Shown here one piece after another: positions 29,968-40,560 of a stretch of 64,000 bases of DNA. A program made the translations under genes and the position numbers. Each line of letters begins with the position of its first letter. The stretch's first letter is position 1. The stretch comes from Legionella qingyii (GTDB lineage Bacteria; Pseudomonadota; Gammaproteobacteria; Legionellales; Legionellaceae), in NCBI RefSeq assembly GCF_003184185.1, contig NZ_QHJG01000007.1, forward strand, positions 65,708 to 129,707, given 5' to 3'. Under the pieces are notes generated by a model. The model had not been told where the DNA came from. It saw only the letters and a program-made list of their open reading frames with translations, and ran no database searches.

Positions 29968-30465
29968 TTATTGTAAAATAAATTTTATAGAAGATACGAT
30001 TCCTTTATCCGATTGAATGAGCTGTACGCACTCTCCACGCATGGCTTGTAATACTTGTTGCAATCTAAGAAATTGCTCGCTGAGTTGTGTGTATAGATCC
30101 GCCGTATGTTTTCCTTCTAACTCACCAATAGTCAAATAAGCGGCTTGTCCCATTTCAGAAAAATACTCAAGACTGACGTGTCGCTTTTTTGCCATTCCCG
30201 GAAATAGTCCGCAACAGAGTAAGCTTTTATCTCCTATATCGCGTAGTAATTCCATTTGCAGGGTTTTCGGCCTATGTATGGACTCAAGAAAATCGAGTGC
30301 GATAATGGATTCGATGAGTTTAGGTCCCTGAGAAAAACGCATTAATAAAAATACCAGATAACTTTCAGTATTTTCAGTGAGCATAAGCTGTGTCGCAGCT
30401 TGAGCTTCATTAACCAATGCATGCCATTGGCTAATGTCAGTGGGATGTAAAATTAGTTGTTTCAT
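29968..30465 (-). CDS. Conserved-looking protein of unknown function
   Basis: A 165-residue soluble protein with a good ribosome-binding site (GGGAG, about five bases before the ATG). It is mostly helical in appearance, with no signal peptide or membrane helix and two adjacent Cys in SLLCCGLFPGMAKKRHVSLEYF. I do not recognise a domain with confidence. It is convergent with hslO and divergent from typA. Confidence 0.6.
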   Translation of the reverse strand: MKQLILHPTDISQWHALVNEAQAATQLMLTENTESYLVFLLMRFSQGPKLIESIIALDFLESIHRPKTLQMELLRDIGDKSLLCCGLFPGMAKKRHVSLEYFSEMGQAAYLTIGELEGKHTADLYTQLSEQFLRLQQVLQAMRGECVQLIQSDKGIVSSIKFILQ

Positions 30466-30595
30466 AATTACTCCCTATTTTTTTACCCCTCTCTTTTATT
30501 TTAGCAGTTAAAAAATAATTGGTAGGCTAGAAAACGAGTTATTGAGCAGTACTTTGTACACCATGTTTCAAATCACCAGACAGCAAATTCAATTT

Positions 30596-30731
30596 GCTAT
30601 ACCATAGTAATACCCACTAAGTTTAATACGGCGTTACAAGTTCACTCGGTTTCAGTCATGTACAATTAGGTACACTCCTTCGCCTCGTTCACTTGCACCC
30701 TGTCTAAAACATAGTGGGTAATGCTATAAAA
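30596..30731. repeat. MITE-like element with inverted terminal arms
   Basis: The left arm (around 30599-30630, containing TAATACCCACTAAGTTT) and the right arm (around 30701-30731, containing AAAACATAGTGGGTAATG) are near-inverse copies of about 25 bases. They enclose about 75 bases including GTACAATTAGGTAC. It carries no gene and fills most of the gap before typA. The size and structure suit a small non-autonomous element. Confidence 0.6.
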
Positions 30732-30820
30732 TATGAGAAGCAGATAGGTTTTAGCTGCTTAATGATGTATAATGTCAAATCTATGAACAAATACTCTGCT
30801 TTTTCCTTCAAAGGTTATTT

Positions 30821-32647
30821 ATGATTGATCAGATTCGCAATATTGCCATTATCGCCCACGTTGACCACGGTAAAACCACGTTAGTAGATAAATTACTGCA
30901 ACAAACCGGTACATTAAATGAGAGAGCGCCCAAAGTTGAGCGCGTGATGGATTCCAATGCTTTAGAAAAAGAGCGAGGAATTACCATTCTTGCCAAAAAT
31001 ACTTGTGTGTATTGGAAAAATCATCAAATTAATATTGTTGATACCCCAGGACATGCTGATTTTGGTGGGGAAGTCGAGCGTATTTTATCGATGGTTGATA
31101 GTGTATTGTTGCTGGTGGACGCAGTTGACGGGCCTATGCCACAAACACGTTTTGTGACGCAAAAAGCGTTTGCTCGCGGATTAAATCCTATTGTGGTGAT
31201 TAATAAAATCGATCGCCCTGGGGCACGGCCTCATTGGGTTATGGATCAAGTATTCGATCTTTTTGATAACTTGGGCGCAACCGATGCGCAATTGGATTTC
31301 CCTGTTGTTTATGCATCTGCATTAAACGGTTATGCCAAGTTAAATTTGGAAGATGAAGCGACCGATATGAGCGCTTTATTACAGACCATTATCGATAAAG
31401 TTGAAGCACCTAAAGTGGATGCGGAAGGCCCTTTCCAAATGCAAATCAGTTCTTTAGATTATTCATCTTATGTAGGGACTATTGGTATCGGCCGTATCAC
31501 TCGTGGACAAATTAAAGCAAAATCCGCAGTGAAGATTATTGATAAAGATGGCAATATTCGTTCAGGCAGATTATTGCAATTATTAGGCTTTAAAGGACTG
31601 GATCGCGTTGAAGTTGAAGAGGCCGGTGCAGGTAATATTATCGCGATTACCGGTATTGATGGCATTAAAATTTCCGATACGATTTGTGATCCCAATATGG
31701 TTGAAGGTTTGCCAGTTCTTTCGGTTGATGAGCCAACAATTAGCATGACCTTCCAGGTGAATGATTCACCTTTTGCAGGCCAGGAAGGAAAATTCGTGAC
31801 CTCGAGAAGAATTCGTGAACGTTTAGAAACAGAATTATTACATAACGTGGCTTTACGGGTTGACGACTGCGACGATCCTGACAAGTTTCGCGTGTCTGGT
31901 CGTGGTGAATTACACTTATCCATTCTTATTGAGACGATGCGTCGTGAAGGTTATGAATTAGCGATTAGTAAACCTGAAGTGATTATTCGTGAAGTAGATG
32001 GTGAGCAACAAGAACCTTATGAACATCTGACTGTCGATGTGGAAGAAAATCATCAAGGTTCCATTATGGAAAAATTGGGTGAGCGTCGTGGTGAATTACA
32101 AAATATGGTTCCAGATGGCAAAGGAAGAGTGCGTCTTGACTATATGATTCCTACCCGCGGCCTGATTGGATTTCACAATGAATTCTTGTCATCTACCTCA
32201 GGTACCGGTTTAATGTATCATGTCTATGATCATTATGGTCCGGCAATTAAAGGACGCATAGGAAAGCGAGCTAACGGGGTGCTGATTGCCAATTGTCAAG
32301 GAATGGCTCGCGGTTTTGCTTTATTTAACTTGCAAGACCGAGGTAGATTATTTGTTGAGCCGCAAACCGTGTGTTATGAAGGGATGATCGTTGGGATTCA
32401 TGCTCGCGATAATGATTTAGTTGTGAATGTGACTAAAGAAAAGCAATTAACTAATATGCGCGCTTCGGGTACAGACGAAAACATTATATTAACTCCTGCT
32501 GTCAAGTTAACGTTGGAGCAGGCATTAGAATTTATTGATGATGATGAATTAGTTGAAGTAACTCCTGATTCGATTCGAATAAGAAAAAAATCATTGAAAG
32601 AACATGAACGAAAAAAAGCATCAAGAACAGCAAGCATTGAAGAATAA
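30821..32647 (+). CDS. typA: Ribosome-associated translational GTPase TypA/BipA
   Basis: A 608-residue GTPase related to EF-G that helps 50S assembly and growth under stress and cold. The G motifs are AHVDHGKTT (G1), RGITI (G2), DTPGH (G3) and NKID (G4). The C-terminal TypA-specific region includes [25 protein letters not shown]. The length is normal. The 3' end overlaps the nadK start by 44 bases, implying cotranscription. Confidence 0.96.
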   Translation: MIDQIRNIAIIAHVDHGKTTLVDKLLQQTGTLNERAPKVERVMDSNALEKERGITILAKNTCVYWKNHQINIVDTPGHADFGGEVERILSMVDSVLLLVDAVDGPMPQTRFVTQKAFARGLNPIVVINKIDRPGARPHWVMDQVFDLFDNLGATDAQLDFPVVYASALNGYAKLNLEDEATDMSALLQTIIDKVEAPKVDAEGPFQMQISSLDYSSYVGTIGIGRITRGQIKAKSAVKIIDKDGNIRSGRLLQLLGFKGLDRVEVEEAGAGNIIAITGIDGIKISDTICDPNMVEGLPVLSVDEPTISMTFQVNDSPFAGQEGKFVTSRRIRERLETELLHNVALRVDDCDDPDKFRVSGRGELHLSILIETMRREGYELAISKPEVIIREVDGEQQEPYEHLTVDVEENHQGSIMEKLGERRGELQNMVPDGKGRVRLDYMIPTRGLIGFHNEFLSSTSGTGLMYHVYDHYGPAIKGRIGKRANGVLIANCQGMARGFALFNLQDRGRLFVEPQTVCYEGMIVGIHARDNDLVVNVTKEKQLTNMRASGTDENIILTPAVKLTLEQALEFIDDDELVEVTPDSIRIRKKSLKEHERKKASRTASIEE

Positions 32648-33530
32648 AGTTAAATTTAAACGAATTGTCTTGTATGCACGCCAGCACCGAGCCAATCAAG
32701 GGGTAAACGAAAGTTTATACCGTTTGATTGACTTTCTGGAACAGCAAGAAGTGCAAGTTTATCAAGATATTGATACAGCTTCAGGCTTTGATGCGAACAT
32801 TCCCATATTGGCCAGAGACGATATGGGTAAAAAAAATGATTTGATCATCGTTGTTGGTGGTGATGGAAGTTTGCTTTCAGCTGCCCGGATGGCGATTAAA
32901 GTGGATACACCGGTAATTGGAATTAACCGCGGGCGGCTGGGGTTCCTTACCGATATTTTGCCTCATGAACTGGAAAAGCAACTGGGTGCTGTTCTTAGAG
33001 GTGATTATGAAGAAGAAAAGCGCTTTCTTTTACATACTCGAATTTATGATGAAAATCATATTTATTTTGAGGGAGATGCGCTTAATGATGTAGTATTGGG
33101 GCGCGGAAAAGAAACACATCTCATTGAGTTTTCCGTGCATGTCAATAAGCAACTGGTGAGTCATTATCGCTCTGACGGTATGATTTTATCGACACCCACC
33201 GGCTCTACTGCCTATGCTTTATCCGCAGGGGGGCCAATCATGCATCCACAATTGAATGCGATTGTTCTTGTACCTATGTTTTCTCATAGCTTGAGCTCAC
33301 GTCCATTGGTGATCGACGGTGAAGCTAAAATTGAACTGCATATCAGTAAGTTTAATGAAGCTGATTTGCGAGTGAGTTGTGATGGACATGAATCAAGAAT
33401 GGTCAAACCCGGACAAAAAGTTGCTATTCAAAAAAATGGCCATCAATTACGGCTGTTGCATCCTCTTGATTATCATTATTATGATACATTACGATCAAAA
33501 CTTGGTTGGGAATCTAAACATCAGGGATAG
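32604..33530 (+). CDS. nadK: NAD kinase
   Basis: It phosphorylates NAD to NADP. GGDGS lies in [15 protein letters not shown]. Other family blocks are [47 protein letters not shown] and [12 protein letters not shown]. The 308-residue reading starts inside typA; a TTG at 32637 would give 297 residues, closer to the usual size, so the start is uncertain. It is followed eight bases later by recN, as in many gammaproteobacteria. Confidence 0.94.
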   Translation: MNEKKHQEQQALKNKVKFKRIVLYARQHRANQGVNESLYRLIDFLEQQEVQVYQDIDTASGFDANIPILARDDMGKKNDLIIVVGGDGSLLSAARMAIKVDTPVIGINRGRLGFLTDILPHELEKQLGAVLRGDYEEEKRFLLHTRIYDENHIYFEGDALNDVVLGRGKETHLIEFSVHVNKQLVSHYRSDGMILSTPTGSTAYALSAGGPIMHPQLNAIVLVPMFSHSLSSRPLVIDGEAKIELHISKFNEADLRVSCDGHESRMVKPGQKVAIQKNGHQLRLLHPLDYHYYDTLRSKLGWESKHQG

Positions 33531-33538
33531 GATAGAAC

Positions 33539-35203
33539 ATGCTCACCACTTTGTGCATTGAACAGTTTGCGATTGTACAACACCTAGAGTTGGATTTTAC
33601 TCAAGGGATGACTGCTTTTACTGGTGAAACGGGGGCAGGCAAGTCAATCATGATCGATGCTTTAATGTTGGCTTTAGGTGATCGGGCAGATGCTTCAGTT
33701 ATCCGGCCTGGCCAGGAAAAATGTGATATCACTGCTGGATTTTTTGTGGGACAAGGATCGGAGCCTGCGCAATGGCTTGCAGAACATGATATTGCTTGCG
33801 ATGACGGTGAAATTTATTTGCGACGGGTGATTTATGCCGAAGGTCGCTCCAAATCCTATATTAATGGCCAACCATTCCCGTTACAAAAAGTAAAAGAACT
33901 CAGCGAAAAACTGGTCCATATTCACGGACAGCATCAACATCAAACACTGATGCAGCATGCAACGCATCGTCAACAATTGGATCAATATGGCAAAAACCAG
34001 GCGTTACTTGAAGAGGTTGCGCAACTCTACAAACAATGTCATAAAATTCATCAAGAGATAGAAACATTGCAAAGCCAGGAGCAACAGGCAGATAAAATTG
34101 CATTATTGCAGTTTCAAATTGATGAGTTATCTGCGTTGAATCTGCATGAAAATGAAATTGAAACTTTATATCAAGAACATCAAATGTTGCATCATGCAAA
34201 AGATTATTTGCAAAAAAGTCAGCAGATCCATGGATTATTAAATTCTGAAGATGAGCCCAATATTTGTACCAGTTTAAACCAGATTTTGCACTTATTGAGT
34301 CAATTACCGCAGGAGCAAGCTCAGATCAAAAATACTGCGGAGTTGATCAATGGGGCACTGATTCAATGCGAAGAAGCAATTGATGAAATGCAACAATTCG
34401 CCGAACGTGTTTATTTGGATCCAGAACGATTGCATGAAATTGAAACACGTATGAGTGTCATACACCAGCTTGCGCGTAAATATCATATTGATAGCAGCCA
34501 ACTCCATGAGCATGGACGAAACTTGCAAAACGAACTAGACCATCTGCAAGACAGCGAAAGCAGACTAGCGCAATTAAAAGCTCAGCATTGCCAATTGGTT
34601 GCAACTTATGAAACAGCCGCATTTAAATTAAGAGAGATACGACAAGCACAGGCAAAAAAACTGGCAAAAGAAATCACAGCCAGTATACAAAAGCTTGGCA
34701 TGCCTAAGGGACGGGTGGAGATAGAACTATCTCCCTTAGAAAAAATGCAACCCCATGGAATGGATAAAGTGGAATATAAGGTGTGCACCAATCCGGGTAT
34801 GGAGCTTGATTCTCTAAGTAAAGTGGCATCAGGTGGTGAGCTTTCGCGAATTAGCTTGTCCATTCAAATGATTACTGCTCAGCAAGGTACAACGCCTACC
34901 TTATTGTTCGATGAGGTGGATGTAGGTATTGGTGGCGCGACAGCTGCTCTTGTGGGGCAAATGCTTCGTAAATTAGGTGAGCGGTTGCAAGTATTTTGTG
35001 TGACACACCAACCTCAGGTTGCTGCTGCAGCGCATAACCATTTCATGGTTGAAAAGCGAAGTGATAATAAAGAGACGTTTACCCATATCTCCCTACTGCA
35101 ATCTACTGAAAAAATCGATGAAATTGCACGCATGTTGGGAGGATTGAAAATTACAGAACAAACTCGTTCTCATGCCAAAGAACTGTTGCTGCAAAGTAAT
35201 TAG
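33539..35203 (+). CDS. recN: DNA repair protein RecN
   Basis: An SMC-like ATPase of 554 residues that acts early in double-strand-break repair. Walker A is FTGETGAGKSIMIDAL. The central region is coiled coil, with QQEQADKIALLQFQIDEL among it. Towards the C-terminus are the signature ASGGELSRISLSIQ, Walker B TLLFDEVDVGIGGATA, and FCVTHQPQVAAAAHNHF. SOS control is common for recN, but I could not find a clear LexA box because the gene follows nadK by eight bases. Confidence 0.95.
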   Translation: MLTTLCIEQFAIVQHLELDFTQGMTAFTGETGAGKSIMIDALMLALGDRADASVIRPGQEKCDITAGFFVGQGSEPAQWLAEHDIACDDGEIYLRRVIYAEGRSKSYINGQPFPLQKVKELSEKLVHIHGQHQHQTLMQHATHRQQLDQYGKNQALLEEVAQLYKQCHKIHQEIETLQSQEQQADKIALLQFQIDELSALNLHENEIETLYQEHQMLHHAKDYLQKSQQIHGLLNSEDEPNICTSLNQILHLLSQLPQEQAQIKNTAELINGALIQCEEAIDEMQQFAERVYLDPERLHEIETRMSVIHQLARKYHIDSSQLHEHGRNLQNELDHLQDSESRLAQLKAQHCQLVATYETAAFKLREIRQAQAKKLAKEITASIQKLGMPKGRVEIELSPLEKMQPHGMDKVEYKVCTNPGMELDSLSKVASGGELSRISLSIQMITAQQGTTPTLLFDEVDVGIGGATAALVGQMLRKLGERLQVFCVTHQPQVAAAAHNHFMVEKRSDNKETFTHISLLQSTEKIDEIARMLGGLKITEQTRSHAKELLLQSN

Positions 35204-35627
35204 AGGGTGTTAAATTTCCTAATTTGTTAAAGCTTCGTATCCTGAATGAAGGCGTAAGCCATAACCCGGGAAATCTTTATTAGGAAAAATCAGATTTCGC
35301 TTTCTGAGGTATCGTTACTCTTTTTTGAATGGTTTAAGAGTCATTAATGAGCAAATTGCTCATGTATCGTGTCATTCCCGCGCAGGCGAGAATCTATCCA
35401 TCAAGCTTGTTCATGACTTTGTTTGCGAGATGGATTTTCGCCAGCGCGGAAATGACATCAATTTAGAGTAGAATGAATTATTAATGTTGGCATTGAATAT
35501 TAAAAACTCTAGCCTTTAAAAGGTGACCATACTACAGGGTTCCCTTCAACAGGACTACAATCGCAAGTTGACGCCCAGTGAACCTGGGCTAATATATTTC
35601 CAGATTTCGCGCTGTTTTATCTCTTTA
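35204..35627. other. Gene-free region after recN with palindromic repeats
   Basis: About 420 bases between the ends of two convergent genes. It holds an isolated AACCCGGG half-repeat near 35252, the large inverted repeat at 35371-35458, and a short GCCCAG/CTGGGC hairpin at 35573-35589 that could end the deacetylase transcript. No gene is seen. Confidence 0.5.
35371..35458. repeat. Imperfect 30-base inverted repeat (MITE/REP-like)
   Basis: GTCATTCCCGCGCAGGCGAG at 35371-35390 and onward is mirrored by TTTTCGCCAGCGCGGAAATGAC ending near 35456, with only a few mismatches and a loop of about 26 bases. The TCATTCCCGCGCAGGCG core is a very common bacterial dispersed palindrome. It lies between convergent genes. 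Confidence 0.65.
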
Positions 35628-36353
35628 TTAAGTTTTTAATGCCTCAGCAAGTGAAATAAAGTGATAGCCATGTTCTTCAAACATGTGTAGCAAATCATCT
35701 AAAAAATAACCATTCAGTAAATTAGCATGGATGAGTAAAATTTGCTTTCCAGGGGTATCTTTTTCGGCAGTTAATGTGCGCTGCCAAACATATTCAAGAT
35801 AGCGTTGTTTAAAATCAGTTAATGATGCATTTGGATTTTGCTTCATGAACGTTAATAATTTCGAGTTAAACTCGAAATCTCTGCTATCAATGGTCACTGG
35901 GGCAATAATGTAATTATTTTTACGTAAATAGTCACGAACAATACTTTTTTTCCAAAATCTTCCTTCGGAAAGATAGGGATAACGAAAATATTTTGGCTGT
36001 GACATAAATGGTGCAAGCACTGTTTCTGCCTTACTCAGATCGTTGATGTATTCTTCATAAGAAACACGTTTTAATCTCAGATGAGAATAACTATGGTTTC
36101 CTAATTCAAATCCATTTTGTTTAAATACCTGAAATTGCTTGATGGTTTCATTGTTAATTCGATTGCCAATGATAAAACCTATTGCCGGAACTTGATGTTT
36201 TACAAGGCTATTAACGATTTTTTCAAACGCTTCATCAGACGTACTAATAAGAGGTAAGTCATCAATGGTAATTGCAATATTCCGTTGTTCTGCATGACAG
36301 ATACCAACCAATAGAAAAAAGAAAGCAAAAGCAAGGTACCGAATTTTTTTCAA
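35628..36353 (-). CDS. Secreted polysaccharide deacetylase (NodB homology)
   Basis: A 241-residue exported protein with a signal peptide ending GICHA (residues 1-22). The NodB fold follows, with ITIDDLP carrying the catalytic and metal Asp pair, the metal HxxxH in LGNHSYSHLRL, and the RYPY motif 3. It removes acetyl groups from N- or O-acetylated glycans in the periplasm or outside. The substrate is unknown; peptidoglycan, chitin or host glycans are all possible. It precedes other exported proteins in this stretch. Confidence 0.87.
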   Translation of the reverse strand: MKKIRYLAFAFFFLLVGICHAEQRNIAITIDDLPLISTSDEAFEKIVNSLVKHQVPAIGFIIGNRINNETIKQFQVFKQNGFELGNHSYSHLRLKRVSYEEYINDLSKAETVLAPFMSQPKYFRYPYLSEGRFWKKSIVRDYLRKNNYIIAPVTIDSRDFEFNSKLLTFMKQNPNASLTDFKQRYLEYVWQRTLTAEKDTPGKQILLIHANLLNGYFLDDLLHMFEEHGYHFISLAEALKT

Positions 36354-36542
36354 AATATCACTCCAAACATGGTGTTGGTAACATGGTATTGTTCGTTGTT
36401 AAATTCTAATTTGATTACAGGGTTGCCTATGTTTGCATAGAAATGTGATAGTTCCAATAGCTAATATGAGATCTGGTGAGCAACCCTATCTATGGTAGAG
36501 AGGGCGCTTGCGCAGTATGGTTCCTCATGAATCAACTAATTA

Positions 36543-38471
36543 TTAGATTGCATTAACCCGTTCAGGTAGTGCTTCAATGAATTCTTGTGTTGTAGTTTTT
36601 TCATCTTTCCGCAGAGCAAATAGTCGAGGTTGATTATAAATAGGATTATCTTTTTCTTCTGTAAGCACTGCATATATTGCAGAATTATCAGAAAGGGTTG
36701 CACGAACTTTATTTTTTAATTGTTCTAGTTGGTCTTTTTTATCATCTGCTACTGTAGTGTTAACCCGGACGGAGTCCAAATGCTTTCGCTCATATTTTTC
36801 AATGAGCGACAAAGTATGCTCAACTTTCCATTCTTTTGATGGCTGTTTTGCATCTTTTGCCAATGAAACATTAATCTCCTCTGGAATTCCTAATTGCTTA
36901 TTCCATGCTTGAGAAAAACTGAGCATCTTCGGTTGAGACTTTTGCACTGCATCGTGCGAAGCTGAGTTCATTTTGCTTGCCAAGTAATCCCAACCGGCAG
37001 CAAGAAAATATAAAGGGGAGGCTATAAATTTAAGAAGTTGAGTCGGAATGTCGGTGCCTTGTTCGTGACCTGCTTCAGAGCCCAGACGTTCTTCCAATAA
37101 TGTTTTCTGTTTATGATTATTAGAACCAATAAAATAGTGGGCGTCTTCAAAACCTTCACTAATAATTGCTACTAATGCAGATATTATTTGAGGGATCCCA
37201 GGCATACGATCTGAGGTTAGCGCAACACTCACTAAATGGCCCAAAAAAAGTAAAATACGTAATGGTGCAACCGTTAATTTTAATATAATGCGAAATGGGT
37301 TAATCATCTGCAGCCAATTCTCAGTATCCCATACATGGGTGAGCCCCTCGGAAATTGTCTTGTATGCGCGTTGAAATATATTCCCAGTATTACTATCTGT
37401 GGCCTCATACACCATTTCCAGTGATTCGGAAGAGTTTTGTATATTAAAAAATATAGCGGACAAGCCAGTGATGATGGGATTAATAAGGCCCATAACGAAA
37501 CTTGGAATTTTTTTCATCCATTCAAATAAAGGGCGGGCACTGGTTGCTACAGTCCACCAGGTACCCGCAGTACAAACTGTAAGCGCAATAGCTAAACTAA
37601 CTAAAAATATGGCTATGGAAGCTATAAGCACGTTACGGGCAGTTAAGCCCTGACTCAAATCATTGCTTAGTTTGGTGTACCATTTTTTTATGGTGTCATT
37701 GTTGATGAGATCGGTAATCGTATTATACGTCAACATACCATAAGCTGCCCCTGCAATTACCGCCATAGGAACAACGAAAATTGGCCATAAAGCAAAGGGA
37801 ATAGCGGCTATTAACGGAATCACGCTAAAGGCTTCAACAATGAGATAGGTGCTACCAAGCCCCATAAACGTTGCCGCAAGCAGGCTAAAACCTTTAACAA
37901 AATTAAAAGTGGACTTGCGTTGTTCTAATCGCTCTTGCCATTGATTTTGACCATGATTTTTAAGCCAATCTCTTAAGCGTTGCGTATAATGTGATAGTTT
38001 TTCCGATTCTTTTGTCTTCGCCGCAAATAATTGTAAAGCGAACCATTTTTCCATATCCGACAATGCTTTTTCTATTTGTTTTTTGCGTTTTCTGCTCTCT
38101 TTATCAAGTGGTTTGTTATTGAACTCACTGAGCAGTTTGAGTTGGATTTCATAATCTTTGAAGAACTGAGGACACTCTTCAGAGTTTGTATTTTCCGGGA
38201 AATTTTCAAGCAGATACTCTTTAGCTAAATGATTCTCTAGATAATTACTTTTAAATAATTTTTTGAAGGATCCTTTTAGATTTTGTAAATAAACTTCACC
38301 TTCATAGGCTACCGAGAGGCCAAAAGCAGCAAATGCTAAATATAAGGCGGGATATAAGGCATACATCCCACTAAAACTTAAAAAACCAAGAATTAAACTA
38401 GCGCCTACAGTAAGGGATGCCAGAGCAAGGTAATGAGGAATTTTTTTGAATCGTTTTTTTGTTACTGCCAT
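36543..38471 (-). CDS. Large multi-pass membrane protein of unknown function, possible effector
   Basis: A 642-residue protein with a basic N-terminus and paired hydrophobic helices at about 13-34 and 38-56, 193-215 and 217-245, and 283-305, with further ones up to about 430. Lys/Glu-rich, probably coiled-coil, soluble stretches lie between and after them. The last 40 residues are charged and include EEKDN and QEFIEALPERV, weakly like the Glu-rich end of Dot/Icm substrates. No signal peptide of the usual kind is seen. I do not recognise a family; the effector idea is inference. Confidence 0.6.
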   Translation of the reverse strand: MAVTKKRFKKIPHYLALASLTVGASLILGFLSFSGMYALYPALYLAFAAFGLSVAYEGEVYLQNLKGSFKKLFKSNYLENHLAKEYLLENFPENTNSEECPQFFKDYEIQLKLLSEFNNKPLDKESRKRKKQIEKALSDMEKWFALQLFAAKTKESEKLSHYTQRLRDWLKNHGQNQWQERLEQRKSTFNFVKGFSLLAATFMGLGSTYLIVEAFSVIPLIAAIPFALWPIFVVPMAVIAGAAYGMLTYNTITDLINNDTIKKWYTKLSNDLSQGLTARNVLIASIAIFLVSLAIALTVCTAGTWWTVATSARPLFEWMKKIPSFVMGLINPIITGLSAIFFNIQNSSESLEMVYEATDSNTGNIFQRAYKTISEGLTHVWDTENWLQMINPFRIILKLTVAPLRILLFLGHLVSVALTSDRMPGIPQIISALVAIISEGFEDAHYFIGSNNHKQKTLLEERLGSEAGHEQGTDIPTQLLKFIASPLYFLAAGWDYLASKMNSASHDAVQKSQPKMLSFSQAWNKQLGIPEEINVSLAKDAKQPSKEWKVEHTLSLIEKYERKHLDSVRVNTTVADDKKDQLEQLKNKVRATLSDNSAIYAVLTEEKDNPIYNQPRLFALRKDEKTTTQEFIEALPERVNAI

Positions 38472-38675
38472 TTATTTGCTCAATTAATGGATTGGGGTTC
38501 AACTGTATCCCAAATGAAAATGATTATCAATAGCGTTAAGTTTAAAAAAAAGACATGTGGTTATTTTTTTAGTGAAGAAAACTTAAATTAAACAGTGGAT
38601 TCAACTGCCGAATTTAGGTAAAGTGATTTTCGCGATGTAAATATATTTAAAATTTAATTTAACTTAGGAGTAGAA

Positions 38676-39875
38676 ATGCGTTTGAATCAATGGATGACCT
38701 ATATTGCAGTGGGCTCAGTGTTGGCCAGTGCTAATGTTTTGGCAGCAAATGCCCCTGTTCATGAGCAGTTACAAGTACCTCAATGTCTTGCAGCAAAAAT
38801 TGCTACTCCTTATGAAGTTTTAGCAGAAAATAAACAATTTAAAATTATTGATATCGCTGCGGCCGATGTAGATGCCCTGACTCATTTGGCAGATGAGACA
38901 AATTGTGGTCGTTTTGTGAATGTAAGCCACCATATTATCGGTTCGTTACTGGAAGCAAAAAAACAATCGGCGCAAAGAGTTCTGCAGAAAAAAACAATTA
39001 AACCAGTACAATCACAAAGCACGGTTTATGAGATTAAGCACCAGGATGAAGTCAATGCAGCATTGCAGGATGTGACTCCAGCAAATATTTGGAATACTTT
39101 GACAAAACTTACTTCATTCCATAACCGCTCCGCCACCAAAGATACAGGCGTCGATGCCGCAAGATGGCTAAAAAAGACTTTTGACGATATGGCTCAAGCA
39201 AGCGGTCGCACTGATACAGCAACATTTTTCGTGAAAACAGGCACTTATTATAAGCAACCCTCATTAGTAACGGTTATTGGTAAAGACATCAATGCACCAG
39301 GTATCGTAATTGGAGCGCATATGGATACATTGGATGGTCGTATGCCAGGCGCTGGAGATGATGGCAGTGGTTCTGCATCGATTATGGAAATGGCTCGGAT
39401 TTTGTTGTCCTCTAAAACCACGTTTAAGCGCCCAATCTATATTATTTGGTATGCAGCTGAAGAACGAGGCTTAGTAGGATCTCAATATGTAGTTGAGCAT
39501 TTTATGGATAATTCAATTCCAGTAAAAGCCGCCATTCAGTTCGATATGACTGGATATCGAGTGGATGCCAACGATCCAACGATGTGGGTCTTTACTGATT
39601 ATACCAATGAGAATTTAAGTAATTTCGTCGCAGAATTAATCAGCGCTTATGTTCAGGTTCCAGTTGCTTATTCAGAGTGTGGCTATGGTTGTAGCGACCA
39701 TGCTTCATGGGATGAAGTAGGTATTCCAGCTGCATTCCCATGTGAGTCTAATTTTGAAGATCACAACCCGTACATTCATAGTTCTCAAGATACTATGGAT
39801 AGATTAAGTCTTGATCATATGACTAATTTCTCTAAATTGGCGTTGGCTTTTGCTATTGAAATGGCATCTGAGTAA
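38676..39875 (+). CDS. Secreted M28 zinc aminopeptidase (LapA-like)
   Basis: A 399-residue exported aminopeptidase like Legionella LapA/LapB, type II secreted enzymes that release N-terminal amino acids. The signal peptide ends near ANVLA. A pro-region precedes the M28 domain, which has the zinc ligands in order: GAHMDTLDG (His, then Asp), AGDDGSGS (bridging Asp), YAAEERGLVG (catalytic Glu pair), FDMTGY and CSDHASWDEVGIP (final His). The Cys pair in ECGYGC suits an exported protein. AGGAG lies about seven bases before the ATG, and a strong terminator follows. Confidence 0.9.
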   Translation: MRLNQWMTYIAVGSVLASANVLAANAPVHEQLQVPQCLAAKIATPYEVLAENKQFKIIDIAAADVDALTHLADETNCGRFVNVSHHIIGSLLEAKKQSAQRVLQKKTIKPVQSQSTVYEIKHQDEVNAALQDVTPANIWNTLTKLTSFHNRSATKDTGVDAARWLKKTFDDMAQASGRTDTATFFVKTGTYYKQPSLVTVIGKDINAPGIVIGAHMDTLDGRMPGAGDDGSGSASIMEMARILLSSKTTFKRPIYIIWYAAEERGLVGSQYVVEHFMDNSIPVKAAIQFDMTGYRVDANDPTMWVFTDYTNENLSNFVAELISAYVQVPVAYSECGYGCSDHASWDEVGIPAAFPCESNFEDHNPYIHSSQDTMDRLSLDHMTNFSKLALAFAIEMASE

Positions 39876-39881
39876 TTTTTA

Positions 39882-39916
39882 AATGCCTCTATAAAAATTT
39901 ATGGAGGCATTATTTT
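39882..39916 (+). terminator. Intrinsic terminator after the aminopeptidase gene
   Basis: AATGCCTCTATAAA (39882-39895) pairs with TTTATGGAGGCATT (39898-39911) in a 14-base stem with one G-U pair and a very short loop. ATTTTT follows. It begins a few bases after the stop codon. Confidence 0.85.
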
Positions 39917-39939
39917 TCATACTGTAAATAGAGGTAATC

Positions 39940-40560
39940 ATGTTGTATCGCGCTGTACTAAGTAAAGTAGGGCTTTCTTTCGGCATATTTTTTTGTTTGA
40001 TCCTAAGCTGTATGACGTCTACAGCCAATGCTGGAAATATGTTACTTCCTCCTTGGTACACATTACAAACCCGATTAAGCGCTGCGTTAAATGCGGATCC
40101 TTGTGTTCATGTCGCTAATTTAACGGGTGAAGGGCGTGATATGGAAATTAAAATTACGGTGTGTAATGAAGATAAAGCTCAGGCATTAGCTTCTTTTGTT
40201 AATCGAATTCATGAGTTTGGAGAGCAATTAGTAGTGACGGTTAAAGTTTATTCGTCTGATTCAATTCCTGTTGAAGCAAGTGCTTCAAGCAGTATTAAGG
40301 AGTCTGTTGAATTACTTACTCGAGCACTGAAAGGTAATGAATATTTTATAAAAGCAGGAATAGGAATAAGAGGGCATGTTGAATCAGCTTATGCAGTCTT
40401 TAAGCCTCAGATTATCCAATATTATTCAGATGATGTTAGTGATTGGTTTCTTAATAGTAATGAAATTGCAGCAAAATTGTTTAGCGACATTTTCAATTTA
40501 AATCCTTTTGCTGAAGATGCAATTAAAATATATGCATCTACTGCGATTATTGAAAAATAA
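39940..40560 (+). CDS. Exported protein of unknown function
   Basis: A 206-residue protein with a clear signal peptide (hydrophobic residues about 10-26, cleavage likely after TANA) and a soluble remainder with two Cys, C45 region (DPCVHVANL) and TVCNEDK, that could pair. The mature part mixes strands and helices and ends IYASTAIIEK. I do not recognise a family. A 40-codon reading frame starts on its last base, so the two may be expressed together. Confidence 0.65.
   Translation: MLYRAVLSKVGLSFGIFFCLILSCMTSTANAGNMLLPPWYTLQTRLSAALNADPCVHVANLTGEGRDMEIKITVCNEDKAQALASFVNRIHEFGEQLVVTVKVYSSDSIPVEASASSSIKESVELLTRALKGNEYFIKAGIGIRGHVESAYAVFKPQIIQYYSDDVSDWFLNSNEIAAKLFSDIFNLNPFAEDAIKIYASTAIIEK

Noticed and set aside
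31468..31923. Minus-strand open frame of 151 codons inside typA
   Set aside because: It is a shadow of the strongly conserved typA coding sequence and has no protein-like features of its own.
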